Shown: piece after piece, positions 6,497-13,800 of the stretch
Numbering within the stretch: the first letter of the stretch is position 1
Layout of the letters: each line of letters begins with the position of its first letter
IMG/VR virus record: IMGVR_UViG_3300035158_000510
Coordinates: 1 to 29,864 of that record
Reading direction: 5' to 3' (one strand)
DNA from: a virus
DNA: 29,864 nt
Made by a program: the position numbers and the translations under genes
Notes under the pieces: generated by a model
The model's input: only the letters and a program-made list of their open reading frames with translations
Databases searched by the model: none
What the model was told of the DNA's origin: nothing

Positions 6497-6531
6497 CGGA
6501 AGCCCATGATGTAACCCACGTTACTGTATAA
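6433..6531 (+). other. -1 frameshift site and true C-terminal coding end of HD-Pnk
   Basis: The heptamer A AAA AAC (6433-6439) lies in the zero frame of HD-Pnk (CGA AAA AAC), exactly as in canonical -1 programmed frameshift sites. Moving to the -1 frame opens 30 codons (6439-6528) with a sequence typical of the kinase C-terminus, ending at TAA 6529-6531. Loss of one A from the 6-A run would look the same, so this is either programmed frameshifting, a recent mutation or a homopolymer error. Confidence 0.6.
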
Positions 6532-6532
6532 T
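6521..6532 (+). promoter_or_regulatory. Candidate -10 element before the 6553 gene
   Basis: TTACTG followed by TATAAT (6527-6532) lies 20 bases before the ATG at 6553. A very similar GTTAC-TATAAT is found at 8886-8896. No clear -35 box is seen, so it could be an extended -10 promoter or chance. Confidence 0.3.
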
Positions 6533-6552
6533 TGTCAAAGGAATCTTCGATC

Positions 6553-6957
6553 ATGGCTGTCTATATACTTGAACCATCTTTGACGGACGATTTCATCGTC
6601 ACGATTTTTACCAACCTGGTTCGGTGGGAAACCAAAAAGTTGATTGGTTTAGACATGGAACATCAGGAGGGATGTCAAACTGGCTATCTCGAATGTTTGG
6701 CCGACCTATTTGGTGAAGCGAACGATGACGACGTGAATGCAGCCTTTGACAAAGGGGAAACTTGGCTGCAAGTGGTTAACACTATTATGGACATAGATGA
6801 TCTTAAGAACCTGGTTAACAGTATGTCGGAACAAGCTCGCAACGAAGGCTTAGAAGCAGTTGATTTGGAGGGAATCGAAGAGACTGTGGAAATAGTTGTA
6901 GATGACTTTCTGGTAACCAACATGGATATTGCTCGCAAAGCCGTCCGCAATATCTAA
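6553..6957 (+). CDS. Small acidic protein of unknown function
   Basis: A 134-residue protein that I do not recognise. It is strongly acidic (EANDDDVN, MDIDDLKN, VDLEGIEETVEIVVDD) and seems mostly helical, with no signal peptide or membrane segment. The ATG at 6553 is chosen because AAAGGA lies 10 bases upstream; an in-frame TTG at 6532 would add seven residues but has no ribosome site. It lies between the RNA-repair operon and the DHH phosphoesterase, 12 bases before the latter, so it may be cotranscribed with one or both. Acidic phage proteins of this size are often inhibitors or DNA mimics, but nothing here proves that. Confidence 0.6.
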   Translation: MAVYILEPSLTDDFIVTIFTNLVRWETKKLIGLDMEHQEGCQTGYLECLADLFGEANDDDVNAAFDKGETWLQVVNTIMDIDDLKNLVNSMSEQARNEGLEAVDLEGIEETVEIVVDDFLVTNMDIARKAVRNI

Positions 6958-6969
6958 GAAAGATTTCCT

Positions 6970-8094
6970 ATGCCCGATACCGAACAAGAGCAAGTGCATC
7001 TTATACCACCGATTGGCAACAAAAAGGTAAAAGCCAGAAAAGAAGCCTTCTGTAAGTTTATAAACGAGAACAAACAGAAGCCATTCATAATCTGCGCCCA
7101 CGATAATCCCGATCCAGATGCTCTTGCTTCTGCCTATGGTGTGTATCGCATCCTGTCGTTCTTGGGAGTGGATTCAATTCAAATGTTCTATTGCGGAGAG
7201 ATTTCTCATCCGCAGAACCGGGCCATGAAGACGGTTTTGAAAATACCCATCAACGTCTGGACGAAGCCCATTGAAAATGAGTTCATCAATGCGAATGAAA
7301 AACCTATTTTCGTGTTTGTGGATTGCGTGGGCAATCAGAAAAACATGAGCATACCGTTTGACCCGCAGATTGTGATTGACCATCACAAAACAATCCCCGG
7401 GAAGGGAATCCTGGCCATTCACGATGAAATCGGAGCGTGTTCAACTTTAGTTGTTGATCTGATGCTCTCTCTTTCTTTGCAGGAAGATGATATTAAAGTT
7501 CCGTGTTTTGATCCTGATACAGACGATATGAAGGAAATTGCGACAGCTTTAGCAGTGGGTATCAAAACAGACACGCTGGACTTTCTGACCGAGACCACTA
7601 CAGATGAGGATTTCCAGGCATACAAGATTCTGAGTCGCCATTTTAGCGACGAGAAGTTCCATAAAATCGTGAATTATGAGCTACCTCCTTACGTTTTTGA
7701 TGCCGAACAAACGGCATGGGAGAATAAGAACTATCAGCCGCCGAATCTAATAGCTGGATTGGGTTTTCTGGATGATTCGAAGAGTGATTGCATCCCTTAT
7801 TTGGCCGATAAGTTCATGAGATTGCAGGGAATCCAGACCGTTGTGGTGTATGCTATTGTAGATGGTGCAGTGCGAGGTAGTGTTCGAACTTCAAGTTCAA
7901 CCTTGGATGCCCAGAACCTGCTTGATGAACTATTTGGCCAGGGCAACGGCGGTGCGAAGCATGGCATCGGCGGAGCCAAAGTCCATATAAATGTCTTCGA
8001 CGTACCATCGATGCCAGAGGATGAAATGACGGGACTCTGGGATTTGGTAAAAACGAACATCCAACGAAAATTCCAGAAAATTACCGAAAAATGA
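6970..8094 (+). CDS. DHH/DHHA1 phosphoesterase, NrnA/RecJ-like
   Basis: A 374-residue DHH-superfamily phosphoesterase. Bacterial relatives include NrnA (nanoRNase/pAp phosphatase), cyclic-dinucleotide phosphodiesterases and RecJ. Manganese-binding motifs are AHDNPDPDALASAYG (about 43-57), FVDC (about 116), VIDHHKT (about 136-142) and GIKTDTLDF (about 197-205). A C-terminal DHHA1 domain contains GSVRTSS and a glycine/histidine patch (GGAKHGIGGAK, about 325-335) in place of the usual GGGH. The length and two-domain form fit NrnA-like enzymes rather than the longer RecJ. The first about 30 residues are an extra basic extension. Possible jobs are recycling of short RNAs or breaking down signalling nucleotides used by host defences; the sequence cannot tell which. 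Confidence 0.85.
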   Translation: MPDTEQEQVHLIPPIGNKKVKARKEAFCKFINENKQKPFIICAHDNPDPDALASAYGVYRILSFLGVDSIQMFYCGEISHPQNRAMKTVLKIPINVWTKPIENEFINANEKPIFVFVDCVGNQKNMSIPFDPQIVIDHHKTIPGKGILAIHDEIGACSTLVVDLMLSLSLQEDDIKVPCFDPDTDDMKEIATALAVGIKTDTLDFLTETTTDEDFQAYKILSRHFSDEKFHKIVNYELPPYVFDAEQTAWENKNYQPPNLIAGLGFLDDSKSDCIPYLADKFMRLQGIQTVVVYAIVDGAVRGSVRTSSSTLDAQNLLDELFGQGNGGAKHGIGGAKVHINVFDVPSMPEDEMTGLWDLVKTNIQRKFQKITEK

Positions 8095-8096
8095 GG

Positions 8097-8111
8097 TTGA
8101 CAGAGGCACTG
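8097..8111 (+). repeat. Left copy of a 15-bp near-perfect direct repeat
   Basis: TTGACAGAGGCACTG (8097-8111) matches TTAACTGAGGCACTG (8870-8884) at 13 of 15 positions. The two copies flank the Vsr-like nuclease gene. The left copy contains a perfect -35-like TTGACA but has no -10 box at the right distance. Confidence 0.6.
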
Positions 8112-8163
8112 GAATAAAAGCAGGATATTTGGTTCTCCCGACGAATAGTATTGGGGAGAAACC

Positions 8164-8877
8164 ATGATTGTTGCTTGTGACATATGTGGAACAGAGTTTG
8201 AGAAATCAGAGTATCGCATAAGCATTACCAAAAATAACTACTGTTCGCAAAATTGCTCTCATGAGTCCCAGAAACGGAAAGTGATTCTAAAATGTTCTGT
8301 ATGTGGAATCCAATTCGAAAGACGGGCAAGCAGGCCCAAGGTAGATAGACCTGTATGTTCTCATGCTTGTTTAGGCAAACTTCAATGGGACAGAGAGACA
8401 ATAGCCTGTGAATACTGTGGCCGTTCTTTCGAGAGATGGCCTGCGAGTGTGCGGGCTGGCAGACATAACTACTGTTCGCGTAATTGCTACTTCAAAGGGA
8501 AGTCGGCGGACAATTTTGTTGAAAAAGAGTTTGAACAACTTTTGATAAAGAATGATATTGAATATCTCAGGAACGACCGCACGATACTTGCGGACGAGTT
8601 GGATGCACGAAGGTCATTGGAGATTGATTTTTATATTCCGCACATAAAGATGGCGGTTGAAATCAACGGTTCGACCCATTACTTGCCTGTTTATGGGCCT
8701 AAAGCGTTGAAGGCGATACAAGCCAGAGACCGAAGAAAAAGAAAGAAGTGTAAAGAACTTGGAATCCGATTTCGGAGCGTTAAGCCAGGAAATTGCCGTC
8801 GAGAGACATATCTCCCTCGATATAAACGGGTGATTTGGGAGATAAAAAAAATGGAGAAAAGTCTTGCGTTTAACTGA
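8164..8877 (+). CDS. Zinc-finger, Vsr-like (PD-(D/E)xK) endonuclease, probably a free-standing homing nuclease
   Basis: A 237-residue protein. The N-terminal half holds three CxxC...CxxxC zinc modules (C5/C8/C27/C31, C44/C47/C65/C69, C82/C85/C104/C108), each with an F-E pair after the first knuckle. The C-terminal half (about 113-230) is a Vsr/DUF559-like nuclease: EKEFEQLL, LEIDFYIP (catalytic Asp about 153), VEINGSTHY (about 166-174), then QARDRRKRKKCKELGI. Similar nucleases (the I-Bth0305I type) act as phage homing enzymes. GGGGAGA lies just upstream of the ATG and decides the start. The gene is flanked by the 15-bp direct repeat, and its stop lies inside the right copy, consistent with an inserted selfish gene. 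Confidence 0.82.
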   Translation: MIVACDICGTEFEKSEYRISITKNNYCSQNCSHESQKRKVILKCSVCGIQFERRASRPKVDRPVCSHACLGKLQWDRETIACEYCGRSFERWPASVRAGRHNYCSRNCYFKGKSADNFVEKEFEQLLIKNDIEYLRNDRTILADELDARRSLEIDFYIPHIKMAVEINGSTHYLPVYGPKALKAIQARDRRKRKKCKELGIRFRSVKPGNCRRETYLPRYKRVIWEIKKMEKSLAFN

Positions 8878-8896
8878 GGCACTGTGTTACTATAAT
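8869..8896 (+). promoter_or_regulatory. Candidate promoter for the HNH operon
   Basis: A perfect -10 box TATAAT (8891-8896) with a weak -35 (TTTAAC, 8869-8874) 16 bases upstream. Joined to the left repeat copy instead, it would have a perfect TTGACA at a 15-base spacing, hinting that the nuclease gene was inserted into an older promoter. Confidence 0.45.
8870..8884 (+). repeat. Right copy of the 15-bp direct repeat
   Basis: TTAACTGAGGCACTG, 13 of 15 identical to 8097-8111. It overlaps the last codons and the stop of the Vsr-like nuclease gene and lies just upstream of a perfect TATAAT (8891-8896). Confidence 0.6.
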
Positions 8897-8923
8897 GCTG
8901 AGATAGCTCCCTCCGAGGCGTGG

Positions 8924-9052
8924 ATGAGGCTGCATTTTACGCATTTCTCCCCCACTACTGCGGATACGAAAGCCAGGGAGGCGTATCGGAAACGGCTCCA
9001 GGCTAAGAGTTTAGGGAGGAAACGCAAGAAAACGATGGAGGTCTACGAGTGA
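8924..9052 (+). CDS. Small basic protein of unknown function
   Basis: A 42-residue basic ORF starting MRLHFTHFSPTTADTK, with a Lys/Arg-rich C-terminal half (KRLQAKSLGRKRKKTMEVYE). The ATG at 8924 has GAGG 5 bases upstream and lies 27 bases after the TATAAT box. A longer frame from TTG 8864 would begin inside the previous gene and run through that promoter, so it is less likely. It ends 9 bases before the HNH gene, whose ribosome site overlaps its stop. Real but unidentified, or possibly a translated leader. Confidence 0.45.
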   Translation: MRLHFTHFSPTTADTKAREAYRKRLQAKSLGRKRKKTMEVYE

Positions 9053-9061
9053 GGTGATGCC

Positions 9062-9751
9062 ATGGTAGCGACTTTAGAGACAACTGCCCTAAATAGTCCG
9101 GTTCTTGTTCTGAATAAGGGCTGGGTCGCAATCGACGCAACGAGTGCGCGTGAAGCTATTACAGATGTAATGGCTGAGAAAGCGCAAGTGGTTCATCCAC
9201 GCTCGTTTACGTTGCATGGTATCGATAGCTGGATGGAACAGGACATCCTCGACGGTGACCGTTTCATCCAAGCGGCTCGTCAGCGGATTCTGGTGCCCGA
9301 GGTTGTTGTCAATCACTACGAGAAGATTCCTCGTCGCACGGTGGTCTTCTCTCGACGCAACCTTTGGAAGCGAGACCGTTTCCGTTGTCAATACTGCGGT
9401 AAGCGTCCGCGGGCCGATGAGATATCGGTAGACCACGTTGTCCCGAAGGCCATCTGGAATCGACAGAATCACGAGAAGAGCGTGACCTGCTTCGAGAACT
9501 GCGTTTTGGCTTGCACGGATTGCAACAAGAAGAAGGACAACCGGACTTCTGAGCAGGCAGGTATGCGCCTGCGTCGGATGGTCGAGAAAAACGGCGTATT
9601 ACGCCCTCAACACTACGACCGCCCGAAGGCTCCTAGCTGGAGTCCAATCTACGCTATTCGACGTTTCAGCAAGTTCCCCGAGTCTTGGGCTCAGTTCCTC
9701 AAGACACAGAACGACGAGCTATACTGGAACGTAGAACTAGAAGAAGCTTAG
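9062..9751 (+). CDS. HNH endonuclease
   Basis: A 229-residue HNH nuclease. The core (about residues 107-165) has CQYCGKRPRADEISVDHVVPK, with the first zinc knuckle and the catalytic Asp-His pair, then LACTDCNKKKDNRT with the second knuckle and the HNH Asn. The N-terminus, SPVLVLNKGWVAIDATSARE, is shared by a widespread family of HNH proteins in bacteria and phages that start with VLVLN..W. The C-terminal part (about 185-229) is basic, then aromatic. GAGGTGATG just before the ATG provides the ribosome site. Phage HNH proteins act in homing, packaging or host DNA breakdown; distance from the terminase argues against a packaging partner. It is the last gene before a strong terminator. Confidence 0.88.
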   Translation: MVATLETTALNSPVLVLNKGWVAIDATSAREAITDVMAEKAQVVHPRSFTLHGIDSWMEQDILDGDRFIQAARQRILVPEVVVNHYEKIPRRTVVFSRRNLWKRDRFRCQYCGKRPRADEISVDHVVPKAIWNRQNHEKSVTCFENCVLACTDCNKKKDNRTSEQAGMRLRRMVEKNGVLRPQHYDRPKAPSWSPIYAIRRFSKFPESWAQFLKTQNDELYWNVELEEA

Positions 9752-9758
9752 ACCAGAG

Positions 9759-9792
9759 CCAGCCTCGCTATCGGCGGGGCTGGTTTCTTTTT
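9759..9792 (+). terminator. Strong rho-independent terminator after the HNH gene
   Basis: A 10-bp stem (CCAGCCTCGC at 9759-9768 with GCGGGGCTGG at 9774-9783, one T-G wobble), a TATCG loop, and a TTTCTTTTT tail. It lies directly between the HNH stop and the ribosome site of the next gene, so any longer frame read through it is not real. Confidence 0.9.
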
Positions 9793-9801
9793 GGAGGGGC
9801 C

Positions 9802-10011
9802 ATGGTTAATGAACTTATCGAATATTTAGCATCTCATAAGGTTGTGTTAGTAGGGGCTGCTGGCACTCTGGGTGAATTGCTGGTTATCGCATTCAATACG
9901 TATCGCCGTATCAGAGCCAGCAAAAAGGCCATCGTTGCCATGGACGCTAAGCCCAAGAGTAACTCGTTTCTTTGGGTCATCAATCCCATAAACGTATTTC
10001 GCAAAGCTTAG
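9802..10011 (+). CDS. Small single-pass membrane protein
   Basis: A 69-residue protein. The start at 9802 is fixed by GGAGGGG (9793-9799) just upstream; a longer frame beginning inside the HNH gene would cross the terminator and is rejected. Residues about 12-30 (KVVLVGAAGTLGELLVIAF) form one hydrophobic helix, followed by a basic patch (YRRIRASKKA) that would stay in the cytoplasm, and a C-terminal FLWVINPINVF stretch that may lie on the membrane. It could be a holin-like or envelope-modifying protein, but one helix and no lysis gene nearby leave that unproven. It lies between a terminator and the deformylase gene. Confidence 0.6.
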   Translation: MVNELIEYLASHKVVLVGAAGTLGELLVIAFNTYRRIRASKKAIVAMDAKPKSNSFLWVINPINVFRKA

Positions 10012-10023
10012 TCGTTGTATAAT
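10011..10023 (+). promoter_or_regulatory. Candidate -10 element before the deformylase gene
   Basis: GTCGTTG followed by a perfect TATAAT (10018-10023), 20 bases before the ATG at 10044. No recognisable -35 box. It overlaps the end of the membrane-protein gene. Confidence 0.35.
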
Positions 10024-10043
10024 AGCTCTCTAGAGGGTTACCT

Positions 10044-10775
10044 ATGGCTAAGCGAACTATAACCACCGACAAAGATATTCTGCATCAAAAATCCGAACCT
10101 GTCGATCCAGCCAATCACGTAGAAATTACTGATCTTCTTGAAGATCTGCATGATTCTCTTCCCAATAAGCAACTAGGCTTATCCGCACCACAAATTAACA
10201 CACTAAAACGTGTCTTCATAGCGTGGCTCCCTGCTCTTGGCCATAGATATGGTTTTGTGAATCCTCGCTTTATAGAAAAAGCCGAGACAAAGACACCTTC
10301 CACAGAGGGCTGTCTTTCACTTCCCTATGTCATAAAAACGGTTGAAAGGTGTGCTCACGTCGTTATTGATGCTGATCGGATCGTTAAAGTGGGACGAGAT
10401 GAAGTCAGTTTTTTCGCAGAAGAAGTCCAAGGGCCTTTGACTCTGACCTGGTTGGAAGCGTTCGTCGTTCAACACGAATACGACCATTTGGAGGGCGTTC
10501 TGATCACAGATTTGGAAGCTGTCCAATCAACTGAAGAAAAGTTGCAGGAACGTAACGATAAGCGGAAGGCCAAAATCAAAGCCAAGAGGCAAGCAAAGAA
10601 ACGCTTACAGGCAGATCGGCAAACTCAAATCAGTGCAAAGAAGCCAAAAACGAAACAGGCGGCCAAGAAAGAAAAACAACGGGCAAGAAAAGCCAGGAAG
10701 CGCGAACAAAAACGTGTCGAGATCGAGGAGACATTCAAAGCCAAACAAGATGGCCTCTTCGATCCAACTGCATAA
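10044..10775 (+). CDS. def: Peptide deformylase with a long basic C-terminal tail
   Basis: A 243-residue protein. Residues 1 to about 165 are a peptide deformylase, the metalloenzyme that removes the formyl group from new N-termini. All three motifs are present: GLSAPQ (45-50, usually GLAAPQ), EGCLSLP (88-94) with the metal-binding Cys, and QHEYDHLEG (143-151) with the two His ligands and the catalytic Glu. From about residue 170 there is an extra Lys/Arg/Ala-rich, probably helical or coiled tail (KRKAKIKAKRQAKKRL, then KEKQRARKARKREQKR), absent from ordinary deformylases. It may bind ribosomal RNA or other nucleic acid. Phage deformylases are known, for example in cyanophages. GAGGG lies just upstream of the ATG. 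Confidence 0.93.
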   Translation: MAKRTITTDKDILHQKSEPVDPANHVEITDLLEDLHDSLPNKQLGLSAPQINTLKRVFIAWLPALGHRYGFVNPRFIEKAETKTPSTEGCLSLPYVIKTVERCAHVVIDADRIVKVGRDEVSFFAEEVQGPLTLTWLEAFVVQHEYDHLEGVLITDLEAVQSTEEKLQERNDKRKAKIKAKRQAKKRLQADRQTQISAKKPKTKQAAKKEKQRARKARKREQKRVEIEETFKAKQDGLFDPTA

Positions 10776-10832
10776 CCACGCTCTCTATCTCCCGTGAAAA
10801 TCCGCGAAGGAACTGAAACTGAATCTGCGAAT

Positions 10833-10850
10833 ATTTCCTTCACCGGAAAT
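10833..10850 (+). other. Small hairpin in the RNR leader
   Basis: ATTTCC (10833-10838) and GGAAAT (10845-10850) form a 6-bp stem with a TTCACC loop, 30 bases before the RNR start. A GAAGGAA (10806-10812) could compete by pairing with TTCCTTC (10835-10841). No NrdR box or cobalamin riboswitch was seen in this short leader (10776-10879). Whether the hairpin regulates anything is unknown. Confidence 0.25.
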
Positions 10851-10879
10851 CAGGATATGGAATTGAGGAGAGTTCAAAC

Positions 10880-13800
10880 ATGGGAAAAGAGTGTCCACTT
10901 AATGCTGTGGCTCGCAATGTCGCAGCTAAGAGATATTACCGCAAAGATGAAGACGGGAACAACATTGAAGATTGGGACGGGCTAGTAAAGAGAGTAACAA
11001 AAGCAGTTTGTGGCCACGAGCCTCCTCAATTCCAGAAGAAGATTTCGAAACTAATATATAGCACAAAGTTCCTACCGAATTCACCCTGTTTGGTGAACGC
11101 AGGCAACGTAGTCGGCGGATTATTGGCATGTTTTGTCACAAAGAGCCCAGAAGATAGCTGGGTCGGCATGTGTGAAAACATCGCTAACTTTGGTCACATT
11201 GCCCGTCGTGGTGGTGGATGTGGAGTAGATTTCTCTCAAATTCGACCTTCAGGGGATCGAGTATTCGGTTCAACTCACTACAAAGCCTGCGGCCCTGTCA
11301 ACCACATGATTGTTGTCTCAGAAGCTATGAATTCAATCACGCAAGCGGGCTTCCGAGGCATGGCGAACATGGGCGTATTGCGGGTGGATCATCCCGATAT
11401 AGAAAAGTTCGTTCTATGCAAACAACGTGAATTCGCCCTTAAGTATCTACTCAAAGAAGATTTCTTCAATCACTTTGAAAAGTTGAATGGGCATACTCAC
11501 GAACATGCAAATATCTTGCTAGATAAGTTCATATCAAACTTTAACATTTCCGTTCTGACAACTGATGAATTCATGCAGGCAGTTGAGAAGAACGATTCAT
11601 TTGAATTACGGTTCAAGGAAACATCATATGGCCAGATAAAAGCTCGTAAGCTATTTGATACCATTGTGGATAACGCCTGGAACAATGGAGACCCGGGTCT
11701 GATTTTCTATGATACGATGAACAGAGGGCCTTATGCGTATAGCGGTCAAATAGTAACAGCTACCAATCCTTGCGTCGTGGCGGGATCGCTAGTTGCAACC
11801 CAAAAAGGATGGATACCTGTTGAGGATGTTCATGAAGGCGATTTGATTTGGTCTCGCAATTCTTTATATCCAGTGAAAACTAAAGAGATCAACCATGGCT
11901 GTCGAGTTTATAGGGTGGAATTCACGGATGGAGATCATATTGATGTCACGGCTGCTCATCGATTCAAATGTGTAGTATCAAAGAAATACGAATATAGAAG
12001 GCTGGATGAGCTATGTGAAGGCTCCAAAGTTCTTGTGGAACCTATCGACTTGTCCCGTATGGTTCGGAATGACATTTATGAAACAATATCTCAAAAAGAT
12101 TTCGAGATATTAGAACAAAAGGGAATAAAGGAACATTTAATTCTTGGGGGGCATACAGGAAATCAGAGAGATCTTGGTCTTATTCTCGGGGCTGTTATTG
12201 GTGATGGTTGTTTTACGGAAGGTTCAAACAGATACAATGTTAAAGTCGCATTTGGTCATCACGAAGCAGCATGGCAGTCTAAGTTCAAGCAGAAGCTTGA
12301 TAGATATTTGATCAAAAATAGTCTAGAAACAGGCGAATCTTCGAATAGGATCACTTCGAATGCTTTGGGTTGGCTGCTTGAAGTATTCGGACTCAAACGC
12401 AATAAAGCTCCTGATAAGACTATCCCTGAGAACATTTTACAGTCGAACAATAGGGATCTGCTTGTCGGTTTACTTGATGGTCTATTTAGCACCGATGGCA
12501 ACATGTATCTCAAAGAAGATAATCCCATGTTGCGATTTACAAGCGCCAGCCATGAGCTGTGCAAACAAATACGTAGGATTCTACTTGCGTTTGGTATACA
12601 TGCAAGGATTTACAAAACCGATAGAAAACAGCATATATACTGCGATCCTAAATATGGTGCTAGAAAAATTTCCTCGGAGAACCCCAAGTATGATGTTGTT
12701 ATTATGAACAAAGGGATTGCTCAATTCCATCATGCTGTTTCTCTGACAAACCCTGATAAGGAGGATAAAATAAGCAAGTGCGTTGCCACTTATCATTATG
12801 TGGGAACATCATGGACTGCTACAATAAAGTCCATAACCCCTCTGGATGGCGAACATACAGTTTATGATCTCTATAATGAAGAAACTGATGAATGGAATGT
12901 AAATGGTTACGTGCAGCAAGGATGCGGTGAACAGATGCTGCCGCAATGGGGTTCTTGCAATCTCGGTTCTATCGATGTATCTAAGTTCTACAATGCGAAT
13001 AGTAATGATGTAGATTGGGACGAACTGCGTGATGCTATCCGCACTGCTTTTCAATTCCTTGACAATGTGATAGACCGCAACAAATTCCCCACGGCTGAAT
13101 TTGAGAAGTGGGCCGAGGATAACCGCCCGGTAGGATTGGGAATCATGGGCTGGGCTGATCTTCTTCTAAAGAAGAAGGTTGCTTATGGCGATGAAGAATC
13201 GCTGGCTTATGCTGAGAAGTTATCCAAGTTCTTCAAAGACGTTGCTCATGAAAAATCTGTCGAGTTAGCAGAAGAAAGAGGAACGCCAAAATCATGTCAA
13301 TATCGCGAACTAGATTATCGTCGCAATGTAACAACATTGTCGATTGCTCCTACAGGTTCTATTGCTCTGATTGCGGGATGTAACGGCTCTATTGAACCTT
13401 TTTATGCTCCAACCACTTTCCGTTCTGATAATACTGGTTCTTACAAAATGGAGCATCCGGAAGCAAATGAAGAATACTTCCGTTGTGCTGTAGACAAAGA
13501 AAACGATGGGAGACGAGAAGTCCATTGGCAACAGCATATCGATATGCAAGCAGCTTTCCAGAAGAATGTTGATTCAGGTATCTCTAAGACTATTAACATG
13601 CCAACTAGTGCCACTATAGAAGATGTGGCCAATGCTTATTTCCGGGCTTGGAAGAATGGATGTAAGGGCATTACCATCTATCGAGATGAATGTAAGACCA
13701 CCCAGGTTCTCACTTCTGATGACAAGACCAGCACAAACTACGGATCTAGTTCTGCCAACTCCAGGCCCAAGAGCATTGACTGTGATATCTACAAGACTTC

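Noticed and set aside
8864-9052. Longer version of the small basic ORF from TTG 8864
   Set aside because: It begins inside the nuclease gene and runs over a perfect TATAAT; ATG 8924 has its own ribosome site.
9089-9472. 127-residue minus-strand frame opposite the HNH gene
   Set aside because: It lies antiparallel to a clearly conserved HNH coding region and has no protein-like features.
9685-10011. A 108-residue gene starting inside the HNH gene
   Set aside because: It would cross a strong terminator (9759-9792), and the GGAGGGG site at 9793-9799 sets the real start at 9802.
10776-10879. Cobalamin riboswitch or NrdR box before the class II reductase
   Set aside because: The leader is only about 104 bases, with just a 6-bp hairpin, and no B12-box or NrdR-like palindrome is visible.
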